Shown: piece after piece, positions 30,008 to 32,258 of the stretch
Position numbering within the stretch: position 1 is the stretch's first letter
Layout: the number at the start of each line of letters is the position of its first letter
Origin: Candidatus Methylomirabilis sp.
Lineage (GTDB): Bacteria; Patescibacteriota; Patescibacteriia; DYHP01
Length of the DNA: 32,258 bases
Assembly: GCA_020724105.1 (NCBI GenBank)
Contig: DYHP01000004.1
Span: forward strand, 1 to 32,258
Direction of reading: 5' to 3'
Notes under the pieces: model-generated
Seen by the model: the letters and a program-made list of their open reading frames with translations, nothing else
Database searches by the model: none
What the model was told of the DNA's origin: nothing
Translations under genes and position numbers: made by a program

Positions 30008-30296
30008 AATTTTGTAATCCCTAATCCTTGACTATTAATCTTTGACTTTTGAAAATTTAAATTTAGACAAAAAGAGACTCTGCCATTCTATAGAAGGTTT
30101 TTGTTTAAAATATGTCTTGTTTTAGCGGAAAAATGCTGGGCGCATGAAGTCAATTTGTATAATATAGATGCGTCTTATTAAGTGTAGCACAAAAGCCCTT
30201 CCCCTGTCAATACCTTGACGGAGGAAAATCCGAAATCCGAAATCCGAAATTTTTAAAATTGAAAAGCGGGACTGATTCGGGATTGGGGATTGGTTA
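30008..30296. other. 289-base gap between trpS and rpoB
   Basis: It holds a long rpoB leader (about 170 bases), the rpoB promoter, and at 30229-30250 three tandem ATCCGAA units after the trpS side. No gene is seen. I found no clear ribosomal-protein binding site in the leader. Confidence 0.6.
30181..30210 (-). promoter_or_regulatory. Putative rpoBC promoter
   Basis: On the minus strand TTGACA (30210-30205) is followed after 18 bases by TACACT (30186-30181), about 170 bases upstream of the rpoB start. Confidence 0.7.
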
Positions 30297-31310
30297 TTAT
30301 TTTCTCAACCCAACCAATCTTTTCACCTCTCCAAGCGTTTTCGAAGCGATTTTTTGCGCCTTTTTTGAACCCTGTGAATAAGCCGCCGAAATTTTCTCCG
30401 AATTTTTGAGCAACGCCTCCTTCTTTTTTCTAAAATCGGAAAAGTAATCAGTGATTCTTTTTGCCAAGACCTCTTTCAGTTCGGCATATTTTATCGCGCC
30501 CGCGCGATAATCATCAAGAAATTTTTTTACATCCTTTGCGTCTCCAAAATTTTCCAAAAGCAAAAATAAATTTGAAACCCCGGGACTCATTACTGGTTGT
30601 TGGTTGTTAGTCGTTAGTTTTTGATTTTTGGCGGGACCGACGTCCGTCACCGCCTTTTTTATTTTTCTTTCTATCTCCGCGGGGGAATCCGACAAAAATA
30701 TGCAGTGGTCCGCGCCCAAACTTTTGCTCATCTTTTTATCCGGTTTGAGCAAACTCATTATCTTCGGCGTCTGCGTCAAAATCGCTTTGGGTATTTTAAA
30801 ATATTCTCCAAATCTATTATTGAAAAATTTTGCCGCGTCGCTTGCAAGTTCTACATGTTGAACTTGATCTTTGCCCACAGGAACCGCCTCGCCGCGATAA
30901 ATTAAAATATCCGCCGCCTGCAAAACCGGGTAAGTGAACAAACCCGCATTGACATTTTGCGACTGCCTTTGCGACTTGTCTTTATACTGCGTCATCCGCT
31001 CCAAAAAACTTATCGGCGTAATGCAATTGAAAATCCAGGCGAGTTCCGTAACTTGCGGCACTTGCGATTGGATGAATAAAATGGACTTTCCCGGGTCAAG
31101 CCCCAGGGCTAAAAGTTCGGCGCTGATTTCTAAGATTTGATTGTATTTTTCTTTGGGCTCAAAATTTTCCGTCAGCGAATGGTAATCGGCGATAAAGAAA
31201 AAGCATTCGTTATTTTTGTTTCTTTGAAGTTCAAGCCAATTCTTGACGGCCCCTAAATAATTACCTAAGTGCAAAGGGCCTGTGGGCTGGATGCCGGATA
31301 TAATACGCAT
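30297..31310 (-). CDS. trpS: Tryptophanyl-tRNA synthetase
   Basis: Class I synthetase charging tRNA(Trp). The HIGH-type signature is PTGPLHLGN at residues 9-17 and KMSKS is exact at 193-197. FFIADYHSLTE, YPVLQAADILIY and VPVGKDQVQHVEL line the tryptophan and ATP sites. 337 residues is normal. Near residues 228-240 the segment NQKLTTNNQQPVMS derives from a GGTTGTTGGTTG-type repeat related to the one in the surface protein. It follows the RNase J gene across a 9-bp-period repeat and precedes rpoB on the same strand. Confidence 0.97.
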   Translation of the reverse strand: MRIISGIQPTGPLHLGNYLGAVKNWLELQRNKNNECFFFIADYHSLTENFEPKEKYNQILEISAELLALGLDPGKSILFIQSQVPQVTELAWIFNCITPISFLERMTQYKDKSQRQSQNVNAGLFTYPVLQAADILIYRGEAVPVGKDQVQHVELASDAAKFFNNRFGEYFKIPKAILTQTPKIMSLLKPDKKMSKSLGADHCIFLSDSPAEIERKIKKAVTDVGPAKNQKLTTNNQQPVMSPGVSNLFLLLENFGDAKDVKKFLDDYRAGAIKYAELKEVLAKRITDYFSDFRKKKEALLKNSEKISAAYSQGSKKAQKIASKTLGEVKRLVGLRK

Positions 31311-31320
31311 AAAATTAAGA

Positions 31321-31362
31321 TAAGTCCTATAAGTCTCCTATAAGTCCTATAGGTCTTATAGG
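31321..31362. repeat. 9-bp-period repeat between the RNase J gene and trpS
   Basis: Four to five units lie directly after the RNase J stop codon and just before the trpS start. Confidence 0.85.
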
Positions 31363-31367
31363 TTAAA

Positions 31368-32258
31368 TTATACTTCAATCACCACCGGCAAGACCATCGG
31401 CCGCCGTTCGGTTTTTTTGAAAAGAAACTCGCCGATTTCGTTTCTAATCCTGTTTCTTGTATACATATTGTCCAGCGGCGACTTGGGGTCTTTGTCGCGA
31501 ATAATGCGCCTGACTCTCTCGCGCATATCTTCTATTAATTTCTTGTTTTCTTTGAGATAAACAAACCCGCGCGAAATAATGTCAGGACTGCCGGTGAGCG
31601 CGCCGGTTTTGCTTAGAACCGTGGCGATAATCACGACCATGCCGTCTCGGGCGAGGACTTTTCTGTCGCGCAACACAATGTCGCTTACGTCGCCCACGCC
31701 CAAGCCGTCGACAAACACGTAATCGGTCGGCAAAATTTCATTGGTTAAAACCGCCCTCCCTTTCTCAAACTCAATCACTTGACCGTTGGTTGAAATGATG
31801 ACTTTTTCCTTGGGGAAACCCGCGGCCTCGGCGACTTTGGCGTTTTCGCGGAGCATATATTGGCTTCCTTCAATGGGAATGTAATATTTCGGTTTAAGCA
31901 AAGAGAGTATTAATTTAATGTCGTCGTTTTTAGCGTGGCCGCCGGCGTGAACATCCATCATTTGATAATGAATTATTTCCGCGCCTTTTTTGACTAAAGT
32001 GTCTTTGAGCCGCGAAATGGTTCTTTCGTTACCCGGGACAACAGATGAAGAAAAAATGATGGTGTCACCGGGTTTAATTTGGACGGATTTATGTTCGCTA
32101 TTGGCAATTCTCATCAGCACCGCTTGTTCCTCGCCTTGGGCGCCGGTGCAAAGAATTATCACTTTGTCGTCAGGTAAATGATTGACTTGGGCAATGTCAA
32201 TAAGCGTATGGGGGTGATGTTTGATATAACCCATTTTGCGGGCGATTTCCACGTTTGT
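31368..32258 (-). CDS. rnj: Ribonuclease J, C-terminal 297 codons (partial)
   Basis: RNase J is a metallo-beta-lactamase/beta-CASP ribonuclease with 5'-3' exonuclease and endonuclease activity. The N-terminal part with the HxHxDH metal motif lies outside the window. Visible are the beta-CASP segment VIILCTGAQGEEQAVLMRIA, SSVVPGNE, MDVHAGGHAKNDDIKLIL, and the C-terminal domain DGLGVGDVSDIVLRDRKVL, SRGFVY and RRPMVLPVVIEV. Two conserved places differ from the Bacillus and Thermus enzymes: VSGHA is AGGHA (the His is kept), and the PVHGE-type motif is PIEGS, so that His is a Glu. Parallel presence of rny suggests two decay enzymes working together. Confidence 0.93.
   Translation of the reverse strand, partial: TNVEIARKMGYIKHHPHTLIDIAQVNHLPDDKVIILCTGAQGEEQAVLMRIANSEHKSVQIKPGDTIIFSSSVVPGNERTISRLKDTLVKKGAEIIHYQMMDVHAGGHAKNDDIKLILSLLKPKYYIPIEGSQYMLRENAKVAEAAGFPKEKVIISTNGQVIEFEKGRAVLTNEILPTDYVFVDGLGVGDVSDIVLRDRKVLARDGMVVIIATVLSKTGALTGSPDIISRGFVYLKENKKLIEDMRERVRRIIRDKDPKSPLDNMYTRNRIRNEIGEFLFKKTERRPMVLPVVIEV

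Overview
The window looks like a piece of a Candidate Phyla Radiation (Patescibacteria, probably Parcubacteria) chromosome. This is inferred from content: compact information-processing genes, RNase Y and RNase J together, a Lon-like AAA+ protease, a bactofilin, a large tail-fibre-like surface protein, and no metabolic enzymes beyond dUTPase and thymidylate kinase. I could run no database search, so the lineage is not proven.

Layout. 1-2100 (minus): N-terminal 700 codons of a secreted or anchored surface protein, open at the window edge. 2225-4693 (minus): gatB split by a frameshift, and a membrane protein. 4795-6051 (minus): tmk and dut. 6144-8099 (minus): rplA, rplK, nusG and secE in the classical secE-nusG-rplK-rplA order, with a near-consensus promoter overlapping the stop codon of miaA. 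8172-10662 (minus): miaA and miaB. 10950-11903 (plus): a coiled-coil protein of unknown function. 11995-13957 (minus): HU, a small membrane protein, tRNA-Val nested inside the two halves of another tRNA, tRNA-Leu, and a diacylglycerol-kinase-like protein. 13983-16571 (minus): bactofilin and argS. 16908-19326 (plus): the rny-ymdB pair. 19440-19607 (minus): a 55-residue protein resembling the C-terminal tail of FtsH. 19869-22286 (plus): the Lon-like protease. 22328-22400 (minus): tRNA-Lys. 22517-30007 (minus): rpoC and rpoB. 30297-32258 (minus): trpS and the C-terminal part of RNase J.

Most of these genes serve transcription, RNA turnover and translation. secE/nusG/L11/L1 and rpoBC build the expression machinery; argS, trpS, gatB, miaA and miaB charge or modify tRNA; RNase Y and RNase J degrade RNA.

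The most unusual thing is the density of short palindromic repeats, many lying in frame inside housekeeping genes. One 147-bp palindromic element (49 codons) occurs three times complete (twice in argS, once in miaA), once as a half copy (miaA) and once as an end fragment (miaB), always in the same strand and codon phase. This recalls the Rickettsia palindromic elements. A second palindromic family is in frame in miaA and miaB. A CCCTCCCCCTT-type palindrome is in frame in both parts of gatB and in ymdB. A 9-bp-period repeat (TCCTATAGG type) sits directly after, or supplies, the stop codon of most genes in operons, and where it lies inside genes it encodes collagen-like Gly/Ser-Pro-Ile triplets. 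No transposase, integrase or CRISPR array is present in the window.
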